From NCBI RefSeq assembly GCF_040026395.1, contig NZ_CP157278.1:4092001-4156000 (forward strand): 64,000 nt of DNA, written 5' to 3'. Below, piece by piece: positions 10,508-19,303 of the stretch. Position 1 is the first letter of the stretch. Each line of letters opens with the position of its first letter. The notes beneath the pieces are model-generated. The model was not told the origin of the DNA, did no database searches, and saw only the letters and a list, made by a program, of their open reading frames with translations. Made by a program: the position numbers and the translations under genes. The stretch comes from Pedobacter lusitanus (GTDB lineage Bacteria > Bacteroidota > Bacteroidia > Sphingobacteriales > Sphingobacteriaceae).

Positions 10508-10538
10508 CCGTATAAAGCTCTTTAATAGTTTAATACGG
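10508..10538 (-). promoter_or_regulatory. Hairpin in the metH leader, candidate expression platform
   Basis: On the minus strand CCGTAT and ATACGG (10533-10538 with 10508-10513) close a stem containing a second TTAAAG/CTTTA helix. It lies between the riboswitch aptamer and the metH start. There is no T-run, so if it matters it may influence translation initiation or switching rather than termination. This is an inference. Confidence 0.4.
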
Positions 10539-10590
10539 GAAATTTTATATAATATGGCCTAATCAGAAATCCGGTATCGGATCGAATTAA

Positions 10591-10696
10591 CTTATCTTTC
10601 AGGAACGGCCGAAACTGTTCGAGTAGAATGTAGCACCTTGTAAGCACAGGTTGCTAAGACTTCGTCGGGTCTAATCCCTCCATCTTTCTTTATAAG
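10591..10696 (-). ncRNA. SAM-I (S-box) riboswitch
   Basis: Read on the minus strand the region shows the S-box landmarks in order: CTTAT (P1 5' arm), AAAGATGGAGGGA, a GACCC...GAAG block, TTAGCAACCTG, AAGGTGCTACATTC, a P4 helix, then GAAAGATAAG closing P1. P1 is formed by 10692-10696 with 10591-10595. It lies about 110 bases upstream of metH, a normal S-box target, so S-adenosylmethionine should repress metH-metF. No classic T-run terminator follows, so the mode of action is not clear. Confidence 0.9.
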
Positions 10697-10773
10697 CGGA
10701 TACAAAAATGCAACAAAGAAAAATGATTTCCAAGAAAATAGAGTTTAAAGCATATAAAATTGCAAAAGTCAAG

Positions 10774-10781
10774 CAAATATA
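10774..10781 (-). promoter_or_regulatory. Candidate -7 box of the metH transcript
   Basis: The minus strand reads TATATTTG, a perfect match to the Bacteroidota -7 consensus TAnnTTTG, about 78 bases upstream of the riboswitch P1 helix. A TTG lies 14 bases further upstream, closer than ideal. The position is right for a transcript that includes the whole aptamer. Confidence 0.45.
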
Positions 10782-10872
10782 TCAGCTGCCCGGAACAATG
10801 TTCTGTGGGGCTGTCGTATAAGCAGGGAGTAGGAATTTGAAGAATGAGATTGCTGAAAAGAAAAATAAGCTC

Positions 10873-10909
10873 AAAAAAAAGGCTGACAGTTATGATTCTG
10901 TCAGCCTTT
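10873..10909 (-). terminator. Terminator of the Bax-inhibitor-like gene
   Basis: AAAGGCTGACAG (10878-10889) and CTGTCAGCCTTT (10898-10909) form a 12-bp stem. On the minus strand it is followed by a T8 run (A-run at 10873-10880). It lies 18 bases past the stop of the 10928-11677 gene. Confidence 0.88.
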
Positions 10910-10927
10910 CTGAATAAAATATGCTGT

Positions 10928-11677
10928 TTATTTTCTTCCGCCGAATATTCTCAGCAGGAAGATAAAGATATTCAGGAAGTCAAGGTATAGGGATAAAGCA
11001 CCCATGATTGCTAATTTCTTAGTATCATCAACAGCCATAGTACCACCGTTTTCTTCTATACCGGCACCGATACGTTTTAATTTCTGAACATCATAAGCAG
11101 TTAATGCAGTAAAGATTGCCACACCAAAGAAGCTCATGATATAGTCAAAGCCTGAACTTTTCAGGAACATATTCACTACGCTGGCAATAACCAGACCGAT
11201 TACACCAACCATCAGGATGGACCCGAATTTACTTAAATCAGTGTTGGTTGTATAACCCAATATAGCCATCAGACCAAATATTCCTGCTGCAGCTGCAAAA
11301 CAAGCTACTACCGAAGTCGTCGTGTAAGCCAGTAAAATGAAACTTAAACTAACACCAGTAAGCAGGGAATAAAGAATAAATACCCCAACCAGTGCTCCAA
11401 ATGATAATCTGCTTAATCCAGCACTCATTAAAAGTACCAGCCCAAGCGGTGCAAACATTACAGCATAACCTATAATAGACATTTTGCCAGTTTCCTGGTT
11501 AATCAGGTAGCTGAACATTTCAGGTGTGTTAGCCATGTAAACTGCGGCAAATGTAGAGATACCCAGTGCTACGAACATCCATAAAAACACGTTGGCAAAG
11601 AATTTCTTTGCAACAGTTCCAGATTGGTTTTCCACAAAAACTGACTGTTGTGACCAATTATTATTATTGTTATCCAT
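10928..11677 (-). CDS. Bax inhibitor-1 / YccA family membrane protein
   Basis: A 249-residue protein with about seven hydrophobic helices after a polar N-terminus rich in Asn. The last helix region (LSLYLDFLNIFIFLLRIFG) is typical of the BI-1/YccA/YbhL family, as is TALTAYDVQKLK just before it. The family forms multipass membrane proteins, in eukaryotes linked to calcium leak and apoptosis control and in bacteria to membrane protease regulation (YccA-FtsH). The precise role is unknown. It is monocistronic, with its own terminator. Confidence 0.88.
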   Translation of the reverse strand: MDNNNNNWSQQSVFVENQSGTVAKKFFANVFLWMFVALGISTFAAVYMANTPEMFSYLINQETGKMSIIGYAVMFAPLGLVLLMSAGLSRLSFGALVGVFILYSLLTGVSLSFILLAYTTTSVVACFAAAAGIFGLMAILGYTTNTDLSKFGSILMVGVIGLVIASVVNMFLKSSGFDYIMSFFGVAIFTALTAYDVQKLKRIGAGIEENGGTMAVDDTKKLAIMGALSLYLDFLNIFIFLLRIFGGRK

Positions 11678-11727
11678 GTTATTTTAAAATTTAATTAAAT
11701 ATACGAATCTATTTGTATCAGCAAAAG

Positions 11728-12297
11728 CTATGCCCCTAGTCTTTTTGTCAGAATTTCTTCAACTTTATGGAAAATCTGAAGCGGTTTGATTGTTCTCCAT
11801 GCCAAATCGTCAAGTTCCCCGCCGAAATTGATGTAATAATCAATGTTGCTGCTTCTGAATTCTTCTATCACATGAGGATTAAAATTCAGACCTGTGATCC
11901 ATCCATCTTCCACATCCTGAAACCATTCTTCGTAATAACTGTCTTCTGAAGCATGGAAATTGAGGATGTTTTCTCCGATCAGTATAAATTTATTAATGCC
12001 CTCATCTATCATCAGTTCCAGTATCTCCCGTTTTAACAGCATAATATCGTTTCCTATAGCATCATTCCACTCCCCGATAAACTCAATAATAGCATAGTGA
12101 TGATCATAATCGACGAACAGGACTTTAATATAAAGTGTATTCGAGCCAAAATCATCCCATTGCGGGTGAATAAGAAAGTTATATAACTGTTTGTCGAAAT
12201 AAAACTCTGAATATTCTGTATTGTAAAAGGGTGATTTGGGATCCTCGGCAGCAATATAATCATCGCGCCAGCGGTAAAAAGGTTCTATTTCGTGCAT
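11728..12297 (-). CDS. Conserved hypothetical protein
   Basis: I take the ATG at 12297 (MHEIEPFYRWRDDY, 189 residues), seven bases after the murQ stop. A longer start at 12324 would overlap murQ. The protein is acidic and aromatic, without signal peptide or membrane segments, so it is probably cytoplasmic. I recognise no domain. The close spacing suggests co-transcription with murQ. Confidence 0.75.
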   Translation of the reverse strand: MHEIEPFYRWRDDYIAAEDPKSPFYNTEYSEFYFDKQLYNFLIHPQWDDFGSNTLYIKVLFVDYDHHYAIIEFIGEWNDAIGNDIMLLKREILELMIDEGINKFILIGENILNFHASEDSYYEEWFQDVEDGWITGLNFNPHVIEEFRSSNIDYYINFGGELDDLAWRTIKPLQIFHKVEEILTKRLGA

Positions 12298-12304
12298 AAT
12301 ATTT

Positions 12305-13111
12305 TTATTTAGTAGCGGCTTCAACAGCCTTTCTTACACTTCCGTAACGAATAAGCAGCTCTTCTGCTTTTTTATAATCGATATGAAGTTCGTTCATAAC
12401 CATCTGTGTTCCCCGGTCAACCAGTTTATGGTTAGTTAACTGCATATCTACCATTCTATTACCTTTGACTTTACCCAGTCTGATCATCACTGTCGTACTC
12501 AGCATATTGAGAACCAGTTTTTGGGCTGTTCCTGATTTCATCCGGGTAGATCCGGTTAAAAACTCTGGTCCGACAACAACTTCAACCGGAAAATCACTGG
12601 CCTCTGCTACCGGACCACCTTCATTACAGATGATACAGCCTGTAAGTACCCCGTTTTCCTTTGCTTTTTTTAATCCGCCAACTACATAAGGGGTGGTGCC
12701 GGATGCTGCCAGACCAACCAGGCTGTCTTTATCATTTATATGGTATTCCTGTAAATCTATCCAGGCCTGAACGTCGTCATCTTCTGCATTTTCCACCGCC
12801 CTTCTGATGGCTTTATCTCCACCGGCAATGATCCCTACAACTTCATCAAAAGATACGCCGAATGTAGGCGGACATTCCGAAGCATCAACCACACCTAATC
12901 TGCCGCTTGTACCTGCACCGATATAAAATAATCTGCCGCCGTTTTTCATGCGTTCAGCAACGGCCGTTGCCAGTTTTTCAATCTGAGGGATGGATTTTTC
13001 AACTGCAAGCGGAACCGTTTTATCTTCGTTGTTTATACTTCTCAGAATATCAAGCACTTCCATCTGGTCAATATGATTGTACTTTGATTCTTGTTCAGTG
13101 ATGCGTATCAT
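12305..13111 (-). CDS. murQ: N-acetylmuramic acid 6-phosphate etherase
   Basis: MurQ cleaves the lactyl ether of MurNAc-6-phosphate to GlcNAc-6-phosphate in cell-wall recycling. The SIS-domain signature GAGTSGRLGVVDASECPPTFG is split between the sugar-binding loop and the family-specific ECPPTFG segment; GSTRMKSGTAQKLVLN lies further on. I choose the ATG at 13111 (MIRITEQES, 268 residues), because the upstream ATG at 13171 adds an unconserved lysine-rich extension. The downstream neighbour is the hypothetical gene at 11728-12297. Confidence 0.94.
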   Translation of the reverse strand: MIRITEQESKYNHIDQMEVLDILRSINNEDKTVPLAVEKSIPQIEKLATAVAERMKNGGRLFYIGAGTSGRLGVVDASECPPTFGVSFDEVVGIIAGGDKAIRRAVENAEDDDVQAWIDLQEYHINDKDSLVGLAASGTTPYVVGGLKKAKENGVLTGCIICNEGGPVAEASDFPVEVVVGPEFLTGSTRMKSGTAQKLVLNMLSTTVMIRLGKVKGNRMVDMQLTNHKLVDRGTQMVMNELHIDYKKAEELLIRYGSVRKAVEAATK

Positions 13112-13280
13112 ATCATTTTGTTTTTTGATAAAAATCGTCAATTTCTTTTTAACGGGGAAATATGAATACAATTAGGTGCATTTCAGACGGGAAAATTTAT
13201 GAACAAATGAGGATTAAAATTAAATATGAAACAATTGCAATTCTAATGAGGTTAATTACTTAATTGACAAGGTAATTTCA

Positions 13281-13288
13281 TAACTTTG
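13281..13288 (+). promoter_or_regulatory. -7 box for the S41 protease gene
   Basis: TAACTTTG matches TAnnTTTG exactly, 15 bases before the chosen ATG at 13304, with a TTGAC at 13264-13268 upstream. The transcript would have a very short leader. This also supports the 13304 start over the in-frame 13286 start, which overlaps the box. Confidence 0.5.
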
Positions 13289-13303
13289 TACAACTGCTTT
13301 TTC

Positions 13304-14911
13304 ATGAAACCAACTACCCGTAAAAACCTGCTTATAGCGATCACTTATTCTGTAACATTAATAGGTGGTATGTTTCTGGGCTACAAGTTTTTAAAGGACC
13401 AGGGTTTCACCTTTCAGCGAAATGTTCAGTTTGCTGATAAAAATTCAAATAAGGTTGATGAAATTATCAATCTGATCAATAGAAATTATGTGGATGAAAT
13501 CAATGCAGATACTTTAAGTCATCTGGAAATTGACAGCTTATTACATCAGCTTGATCCGCATAGTGTTTATTTGCCTCCTGTTAAAGCCACTGCCCAGAAC
13601 GATATGCTGGAAGGCAATTTTGAAGGTATCGGAATCGAATATTATATTCTGAATGATACACTCCTGGTGACTAATGTGATCAAAGATGGCCCGGCTGCAC
13701 AGGCCGGACTGAAGCTGGGTGACAAAATTTTAAAGATTGACAGTCTGTTTGTGAGTGGTAAACATCTCCCGAAAGATAAAATGATTGGTAAAATTAAAGG
13801 GAAAAGGGGTACGCCGGTACAACTGGTCGTTTTACATTCAGGTACAGGGCATCCTGTTTCACTGACAATTAAGCGGGGCCGTGTGAGCGTAAGCAGTATC
13901 GATGCTGCCTACATGATCAATGCTGATGCAGGATATATCCGGATCAGTGAATTCGGGGCAAATACAGATAAAGATTTTATAGAATCAGTAAAAAACCTGA
14001 AAGCTGCAGGGATGAAAAAACTTGTGCTTGACCTGCGGGACAATGGGGGAGGGTACCTGACTGCGGCTACAGGTCTTGCTAATCAGATTCTTCCTGAAAA
14101 TAAACTGATTGTATATACCGAGGGTAAACATGAACCACGAACTGACTATATCGCTACCGGAGGCGGAGAGTTTGAAAATGGTAAACTGGCTGTGCTCATT
14201 AATGAGAATACAGCTTCTGCAAGTGAAATACTGGCAGGTGCGGTTCAGGATCTGGACAGGGGAGTTATTATCGGACGCCGTTCTTTTGGAAAAGGGCTGG
14301 TACAGGAACAATTTCCTTTCGGGGATGGTTCAGCGCTGAATCTTACTATTGCAAGATATTATACTCCATTGGGACGCAGTATCCAGAAATCCTATAAAAA
14401 AGGATATATCGCTTATCAGAATGAAATAGATGATCGTTTTAACGATGGTGAGCTTACAGATAAACCAGTTGCCTCAAAAGATAGCTTAAGAAGAAATGTT
14501 GCGTTTACAACCGGTTCAGGTAAGAAAGTTTTTGCAGGAGGTGGTATAGAACCGGATATCTATGTAAAAATGGATACCACAGGGATGAATAAATTTTATA
14601 GCCTGCTCTTAACCAAAAAAGTAATGTTTGATTACGTATTTGATGTTTTGGCTAACCGCTATAATGCAGCTTATCTGGAGCAGAACCTGGCCGCTTTCAG
14701 TATAAGTGATACAGATTATAAAGATTTTGTCCGTTATATACAGACCAAAAATATTGTGATAGATCCTAAACAGCTTGCTGCTGCAAAACCAATTATATAT
14801 GGCGATTTAAAGGCTTTACTTTGTAAGTACCATTTAGGTGAGGCTGGTTATTATAAGGCTTTAAACTTAAATGACAGTATGGTTAAGCAGGCACTTTCCA
14901 GCATGCAATAA
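13304..14911 (+). CDS. S41 family C-terminal processing peptidase
   Basis: A 535-residue periplasmic protease anchored by one N-terminal membrane segment (LLIAITYSVTLIGGMFLG). A PDZ domain around residues 85-170 contains VIKDGPAAQAGLKLGDKIL. The S41 core has the catalytic serine region NENTASASEILAGA and the lysine in RRSFGKGLVQ. The CtpA/Prc family trims or degrades envelope proteins. The start at 13304 is preferred because the -7 box overlaps the earlier ATG. A long symmetric terminator follows. Confidence 0.9.
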   Translation: MKPTTRKNLLIAITYSVTLIGGMFLGYKFLKDQGFTFQRNVQFADKNSNKVDEIINLINRNYVDEINADTLSHLEIDSLLHQLDPHSVYLPPVKATAQNDMLEGNFEGIGIEYYILNDTLLVTNVIKDGPAAQAGLKLGDKILKIDSLFVSGKHLPKDKMIGKIKGKRGTPVQLVVLHSGTGHPVSLTIKRGRVSVSSIDAAYMINADAGYIRISEFGANTDKDFIESVKNLKAAGMKKLVLDLRDNGGGYLTAATGLANQILPENKLIVYTEGKHEPRTDYIATGGGEFENGKLAVLINENTASASEILAGAVQDLDRGVIIGRRSFGKGLVQEQFPFGDGSALNLTIARYYTPLGRSIQKSYKKGYIAYQNEIDDRFNDGELTDKPVASKDSLRRNVAFTTGSGKKVFAGGGIEPDIYVKMDTTGMNKFYSLLLTKKVMFDYVFDVLANRYNAAYLEQNLAAFSISDTDYKDFVRYIQTKNIVIDPKQLAAAKPIIYGDLKALLCKYHLGEAGYYKALNLNDSMVKQALSSMQ

Positions 14912-14921
14912 ATAAATTACA

Positions 14922-14964
14922 GACATAAAAAAAGCGGTATTTCTAATACCGCTTTTTTTATGTC
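14922..14964. terminator. Bidirectional terminator
   Basis: A perfect 19-bp inverted repeat with a 5-base loop has the core AAAGCGGTAT / ATACCGCTTT, flanked by A7 and T7. It serves the convergent S41 protease and der genes. Confidence 0.92.
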
Positions 14965-14971
14965 TTCAGAA

Positions 14972-16273
14972 CTATTTCTGTCTGAAATAAATCTGGATTG
15001 GTACTCCGCTAAAGTCGAAGTTTTCACGTAATTTATTCTCAATGAAACGTTTATACGGTTCTTTGATGTACTGTGGAAGATTACAGAAGAAAGCAAACAT
15101 TGGTGAAGTTGCATTGATCTGCGTCACATATTTTACTTTAATGTACTTTCCTTTTAATGCCGGCGGCGGATATTTTTCGATGATTGGCAGCATGACGTCA
15201 TTCAGTTTAGAAGTAGGAATTTTCTTTCCTCTGTTCTGGAATGTTTCCAGAGCAACTTCGATTGCTTTGAAAATACGTTGTTTGCTCAATACCGAAGTAA
15301 ATACAATTGGTACATCTGTGAATGGTTGTAATTTTGTACGGATCTGCTCTTCGAAAGCTTTCATGGTTTTATGATCTTTCTCTACCAGATCCCATTTGTT
15401 AACCAGGATCACGATACCTTTTTTGTTTTTCTCCGCTAAGTGGAAAATATTCACGTCCTGAGACTCTAAACCATCAACAGCATCTATCATTAACAATACT
15501 ACGTCAGCCTCTTCAAGGGCTTTAATAGTACGCATAACTGAATAAAACTCGATGTTCTCTTTTACTTTTGTTTTTTTACGAAGCCCTGCGGTGTCGATGA
15601 ACATAAATTCATGTCCGAACTGATTGTAGTGAATATGGATGGAGTCACGTGTTGTACCTGCAATTGGGGTAACAATATTTCTATCCTGGCCCATTAAGGC
15701 ATTGATCAGGGAAGATTTACCCACATTTGGTCTGCCGACTATAGTCAGTTTTGGTAAAGCATTTTCTTCTACTACGTCATCTTCAAAATGTGAGATCACG
15801 TCATCCAGTAAATCACCTGTACCTGAACCCGTCATAGAAGAAATTGAATAAATATCTCCCAGGCCGAATCCGTAGAATACAGCTGCATCATTTTCTAATG
15901 AAGTATTGTCTACTTTATTTACGACAATGAAAACCGGTTTTTTACTGCGGCGTAATAGCTGTGCTATTTCATCATCTAAATCTGTAATTCCAGTGATTAC
16001 GTCAACCATAAACAGGATAACGGAAGCTTCTTCGATTGCGATAACTACCTGTTCGCGGATTGCCGCTTCAAATAGATCTTCAGAATTTGCTACATAACCT
16101 CCTGTGTCAATTACAGTAAATTGTTTGTGTGTCCATTCAGCAACGCCATAATGACGATCGCGTGTTACACCACTGAAATCATCAACAATTGCTTTACGAC
16201 TTTCAGTTAAGCGATTAAAAAGGGTAGATTTGCCTACGTTTGGTCTTCCGACGATTGCGATAATGTTACTCAT
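14972..16273 (-). CDS. der: Ribosome-biogenesis GTPase Der (EngA)
   Basis: A 433-residue protein with two tandem GTPase domains: P-loops GRPNVGKS at 9-16 and 180-187, G3 motifs DTGG and DTAG, and G4 motifs NKVD and NKWD. A KH-like C-terminal domain follows. Der acts in 50S subunit assembly. It lies 46 bases downstream of era on the same strand, so the two GTPases of ribosome assembly may be co-expressed. Confidence 0.97.
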   Translation of the reverse strand: MSNIIAIVGRPNVGKSTLFNRLTESRKAIVDDFSGVTRDRHYGVAEWTHKQFTVIDTGGYVANSEDLFEAAIREQVVIAIEEASVILFMVDVITGITDLDDEIAQLLRRSKKPVFIVVNKVDNTSLENDAAVFYGFGLGDIYSISSMTGSGTGDLLDDVISHFEDDVVEENALPKLTIVGRPNVGKSSLINALMGQDRNIVTPIAGTTRDSIHIHYNQFGHEFMFIDTAGLRKKTKVKENIEFYSVMRTIKALEEADVVLLMIDAVDGLESQDVNIFHLAEKNKKGIVILVNKWDLVEKDHKTMKAFEEQIRTKLQPFTDVPIVFTSVLSKQRIFKAIEVALETFQNRGKKIPTSKLNDVMLPIIEKYPPPALKGKYIKVKYVTQINATSPMFAFFCNLPQYIKEPYKRFIENKLRENFDFSGVPIQIYFRQK

Positions 16274-16319
16274 GTGTTTTGTGAATTGTATTAATTATTA
16301 AGGGGTTGCAAAGGTAGGT

Positions 16320-17198
16320 TTAATTTTCGTACCCGAAACTTTTTAAATAGTTCTTTTTACTACGCCAGTCTGGAAGTACCTTTACGAAGGTTTCAAGGAA
16401 GACTTTCTGATCTAAAAACTTCTCAATATCCTTACGTGCTTCAGTACCAACCTTTTTCAGCATAGATCCGCCTTTACCAATCAGGATGTTTTTCTGAGAA
16501 TCACGTTCAACAATAATCTCAGCACTGATCCTGGTAATTTTTTCTTCTTCTTTAAAAGAGGTAATCACGACTTCTGTACTGTAAGGGATTTCTTTCTGAT
16601 AATTGGTGAAGATTTTTTCTCTGATAATTTCAGAGACAAAGAAACGCTGTGTTTTATCTGTAAGATCTTCTTTATCATAATAGGGTGGATGCTCCGGAAG
16701 ATATTCCAGTACTCTTTCCATGATCCCTTCCAAATTGTACTTATGCAGTGCAGAGATTGCGTAAATATATTTAGGTTTTAACAGTTCCTGCCAGTAGGCT
16801 TGTTTCTCATCTACCTGTTCCTGTGTTGCCCCGTCAATTTTGTTAATCAGTACAATCATGGGAATAGTAGTATTGATTATTTTCTCCAGAACATCGTTTT
16901 CATCATGCTCTTCATTGATGTCTGTAACGAATAAAATTAAATCTGCATCACTTAATGCACCTTTGACAAAATTCATCATTGAATCCTGCAGTCCGTAGCG
17001 TGGTTTTATGATCCCCGGTGTGTCCGAAAAAACGATTTGTGAATTTTCTTCATTGACAATTCCCAGAATACGGTGACGGGTAGTTTGAGCCTTCGGCGTG
17101 ATGATCGATAGCTTCTCCCCCACCAGGGCATTCATTAACGTGGATTTACCAACATTTGGCTTTCCTATTATGCTTACAAAACCTGCTTTATGCGACAT
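16320..17198 (-). CDS. era: GTPase Era
   Basis: I choose the ATG at 17198 (MSHKAGFVSIIGKPN, 292 residues). The extended frame from 17258 adds residues unlike Era. The P-loop GKPNVGKS lies at 12-19, with G3 DTPG, G4 NKID, and a C-terminal KH domain with ILIGKGGSMLKKVG. Era binds the 3' end of 16S rRNA and is needed for 30S maturation. It is followed by der. Confidence 0.96.
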   Translation of the reverse strand: MSHKAGFVSIIGKPNVGKSTLMNALVGEKLSIITPKAQTTRHRILGIVNEENSQIVFSDTPGIIKPRYGLQDSMMNFVKGALSDADLILFVTDINEEHDENDVLEKIINTTIPMIVLINKIDGATQEQVDEKQAYWQELLKPKYIYAISALHKYNLEGIMERVLEYLPEHPPYYDKEDLTDKTQRFFVSEIIREKIFTNYQKEIPYSTEVVITSFKEEEKITRISAEIIVERDSQKNILIGKGGSMLKKVGTEARKDIEKFLDQKVFLETFVKVLPDWRSKKNYLKSFGYEN

Positions 17199-17308
17199 TG
17201 AATTTTTTTTAAAATAAATTTGCATTGCAAAGAAACGAAATATATCTTTGCAGACCAATTTAAAACAAAGGAAGATTAAATCTTTTAGCGTTTTAACTTG
17301 ATAAATAG

Positions 17309-17381
<73 letters not shown>

Positions 17382-17422
17382 CCCAGGAGAAACATAACCT
17401 GCAAAGGTGAGTCGTTTCAAAT

Positions 17423-17494
17423 GGCCCGTTCGTCTACCGGTTAGGACGCCAGATTTTCATTCTGGAAATAGGGGTTCGATTCCCCTACGGGCTA
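17423..17494 (+). tRNA. tRNA-Glu (TTC), copy 1
   Basis: A 72-base cloverleaf with acceptor GGCCCGT/ACGGGCT, D-loop ACCGGTTA, anticodon loop TTTTCAT (anticodon TTC), T-arm AGGGG TTCGATT CCCCT and discriminator A. CCA is not encoded. It is followed at once by a terminator. Confidence 0.96.
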
Positions 17495-17498
17495 CAAA

Positions 17499-17527
17499 AA
17501 AAACGCTAGTTGCACGCTAGCGTTTTT
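17499..17527 (+). terminator. Terminator after tRNA pair 1
   Basis: AAAAACGCTAG and CTAGCGTTTTT form an 11-bp stem with a 7-base loop and T tail, just after tRNA-Glu copy 1. Confidence 0.85.
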
Positions 17528-17540
17528 AATTAAAACATAG

Positions 17541-17613
<73 letters not shown>

Positions 17614-17652
17614 CCCAGGAGAAGCAAACCTGTAAAGGTGGTCGCTTCAAAT

Positions 17653-17724
17653 GGCCCGTTCGTCTACCGGTTAGGACGCCAGATTTTCATTCTGGAAATA
17701 GGGGTTCGATTCCCCTACGGGCTA
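17653..17724 (+). tRNA. tRNA-Glu (TTC), copy 2
   Basis: Identical to copy 1, including the D-loop ACCGGTTA. Confidence 0.96.
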
Positions 17725-17726
17725 CT

Positions 17727-17753
17727 AAAACGCTAGTTTTATACTAGCGTTTT
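17727..17753 (+). terminator. Terminator after tRNA pair 2
   Basis: AAAACGCTAGT and ACTAGCGTTTT form an 11-bp stem with a 5-base loop. It is related to the hairpin after pair 1, as expected for a duplicated unit. Confidence 0.85.
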
Positions 17754-17767
17754 TAATTAAAACATAG

Positions 17768-17840
<73 letters not shown>

Positions 17841-17879
17841 CCCAGGAGAAGCAAACCTGTAAAGGTGGTCGCTTCAAAT

Positions 17880-17951
17880 GGCCCGTTCGTCTAGGGGTGA
17901 GGACGCCAGATTTTCATTCTGGAAACAGGGGTTCGATTCCCCTACGGGCTA
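17880..17951 (+). tRNA. tRNA-Glu (TTC), copy 3, island attachment target
   Basis: Same anticodon and acceptor as copies 1-2, but the D-loop reads AGGGGTGA instead of ACCGGTTA and the variable region has one T-to-C change. Its last 21 bases form part of the 24-bp repeat that recurs at 33209, so the 3' end served as the integration site and was restored by the incoming element. Confidence 0.95.
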
Positions 17952-17954
17952 CTG
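17931..17954 (+). other. attL, 24-bp attachment repeat
   Basis: The repeat starts with GTTCGATTCCCC in the tRNA-Glu T-arm, runs through the acceptor end and stops three bases past the discriminator base. It is identical to 33209-33232. Confidence 0.88.
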
Positions 17955-17955
17955 G

Positions 17956-17990
17956 AAAAATAACTTGCTGATAATCAGCAAGTTATTTTT
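17956..17990 (+). terminator. Element-borne terminator after tRNA-Glu copy 3
   Basis: A perfect 16-bp stem (core ATAACTTGCTGA / TCAGCAAGTTAT) with a TAA loop and T5 tail. It lies inside the island just past attL, so the integrated element supplies the new terminator for the tRNA transcript. The displaced native terminator appears to be the hairpin just past attR. Confidence 0.85.
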
Positions 17991-18116
17991 GTTTTAAGGG
18001 AATTCGAACCTGTTTTTAAAGGCCTAAAATGTACTTTTAAACCGCATTTTAATACTAAAATCGCTACATTTCTGCTATAGCTTAATTAAATCTTTCAAAA
18101 ACACCCAAAATTTACT

Positions 18117-18156
18117 AGCGTCTTTTTAAGCGTTTTTTCTTTCAAAAAAAGACGCT
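18117..18156. repeat. Inverted repeat upstream of the integrase gene
   Basis: AGCGTCTTTTT (18117-18127) and AAAAAGACGCT (18146-18156) are perfect 11-bp arms, and a direct CGCTACAT occurs at 18062 and 18153. They lie between attL and the integrase, where arm-type or excisionase sites are often found. That role is inference. I see no gene in 17955-18215. Confidence 0.45.
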
Positions 18157-19260
18157 ACATCTAACCAGACTTTCTCTTCCTATTTTCCAGCATTGTTTAA
18201 CTAAACCCACAAACCATGTTGGAAAAAACCTTCGGATTGTTCTATTTTTTAAAACAATCCAAAACAAAGAAAAACGACTACAGGTATGTCTATCTAAGAA
18301 TTACTGTAAATGGTGAAGCCAGAGAACTATCGATCAAAAGACGCTGGCCCATGGACCGGTGGGATCAATCTCAGGGAAAGGCCATAGGCACGAAAGAAGA
18401 TGCTAAAAATCTGAACGCATACATCGAGACACTTTCTGCCAAAATCTACCAGGCAAAATTAAACCTGCTTGAAACAGAAAGAAAGATAACAGCCCAATCC
18501 TTAAAAAACTATATCATTGGCAACAGTGAGAACAGGATGCTGGTCCAATTGATCATTTCACATCAAAAAAGGATACACGCTCTTATTGGGAAAGGATATA
18601 GCCTGGCCACACGGAAGCGTTACAAAACGATCCGCAACCATGCAAAAGATTTTATCAAATGGAAATATAACTTTCCAGACATCAATATCCACGAGATGGA
18701 CTATGAATTCATATCAGATTTTGCTTTCTGGCTGAGGTCTTTCAGGCACTGCGGCAACAACTCGGTCGCCAAATATGTAGGTAACTTGAGAGGTATCATA
18801 GCGGAGGTGGTAAGAAAGGGATGGCTGAAAAACAACCCATTCGCTGAATTTAAAACGACAAAAGACGATGTGATAAGAACCGCATTAACAAAGGAAGAGC
18901 TGCAAGCGATTATATCGAAAGAGTTTACGATAGAGCGGTTAAATATCGTAAAAGACATCTTTGTATTCTGCTGCTACACCGGTCTGGCCTATGTTGACGT
19001 AAACAATCTAAAGCAGGAGCATATCATCAATGGCATAGATGGAATTCCGTGGATCATGATACGAAGACAAAAGACCGGAACTTTATCCAGGTTGCCTTTA
19101 TTACCAATCCCCCTAGCGATCATGGAAAAGTATAAGGGTCACGCCAGATGCATTTCGGGAGACAATTTTCTACCTGTTTTGACCAATCAAAATGTAACCC
19201 TCTCTTTTTTCGAACCGGCTTAGGAGGCGAGAATTCAAATTTATATATTATTTTTCATCC

Positions 19261-19303
19261 CTCAGCATGGAGTCAGCTCCGCAGGGGCTGACTCCATGCT
19301 GAG
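19261..19303. repeat. Perfect 17-bp hairpin at the IS orfB 3' end
   Basis: CTCAGCATGGAGTCAGC (19261-19277) and GCTGACTCCATGCTGAG (19287-19303) are perfect complements around a 9-base loop. It covers the last codons of OrfB and lies 69 bases from the IS end. It may be a terminator-like or anti-read-through structure, although no T tail follows. Confidence 0.7.

Noticed and set aside
18216..19223. 335-residue integrase ORF taken as a complete gene
   Set aside because: Its last residues come from the IS end. The catalytic HxxR and Tyr lie in the fragment after the IS, so it is half of a disrupted gene.
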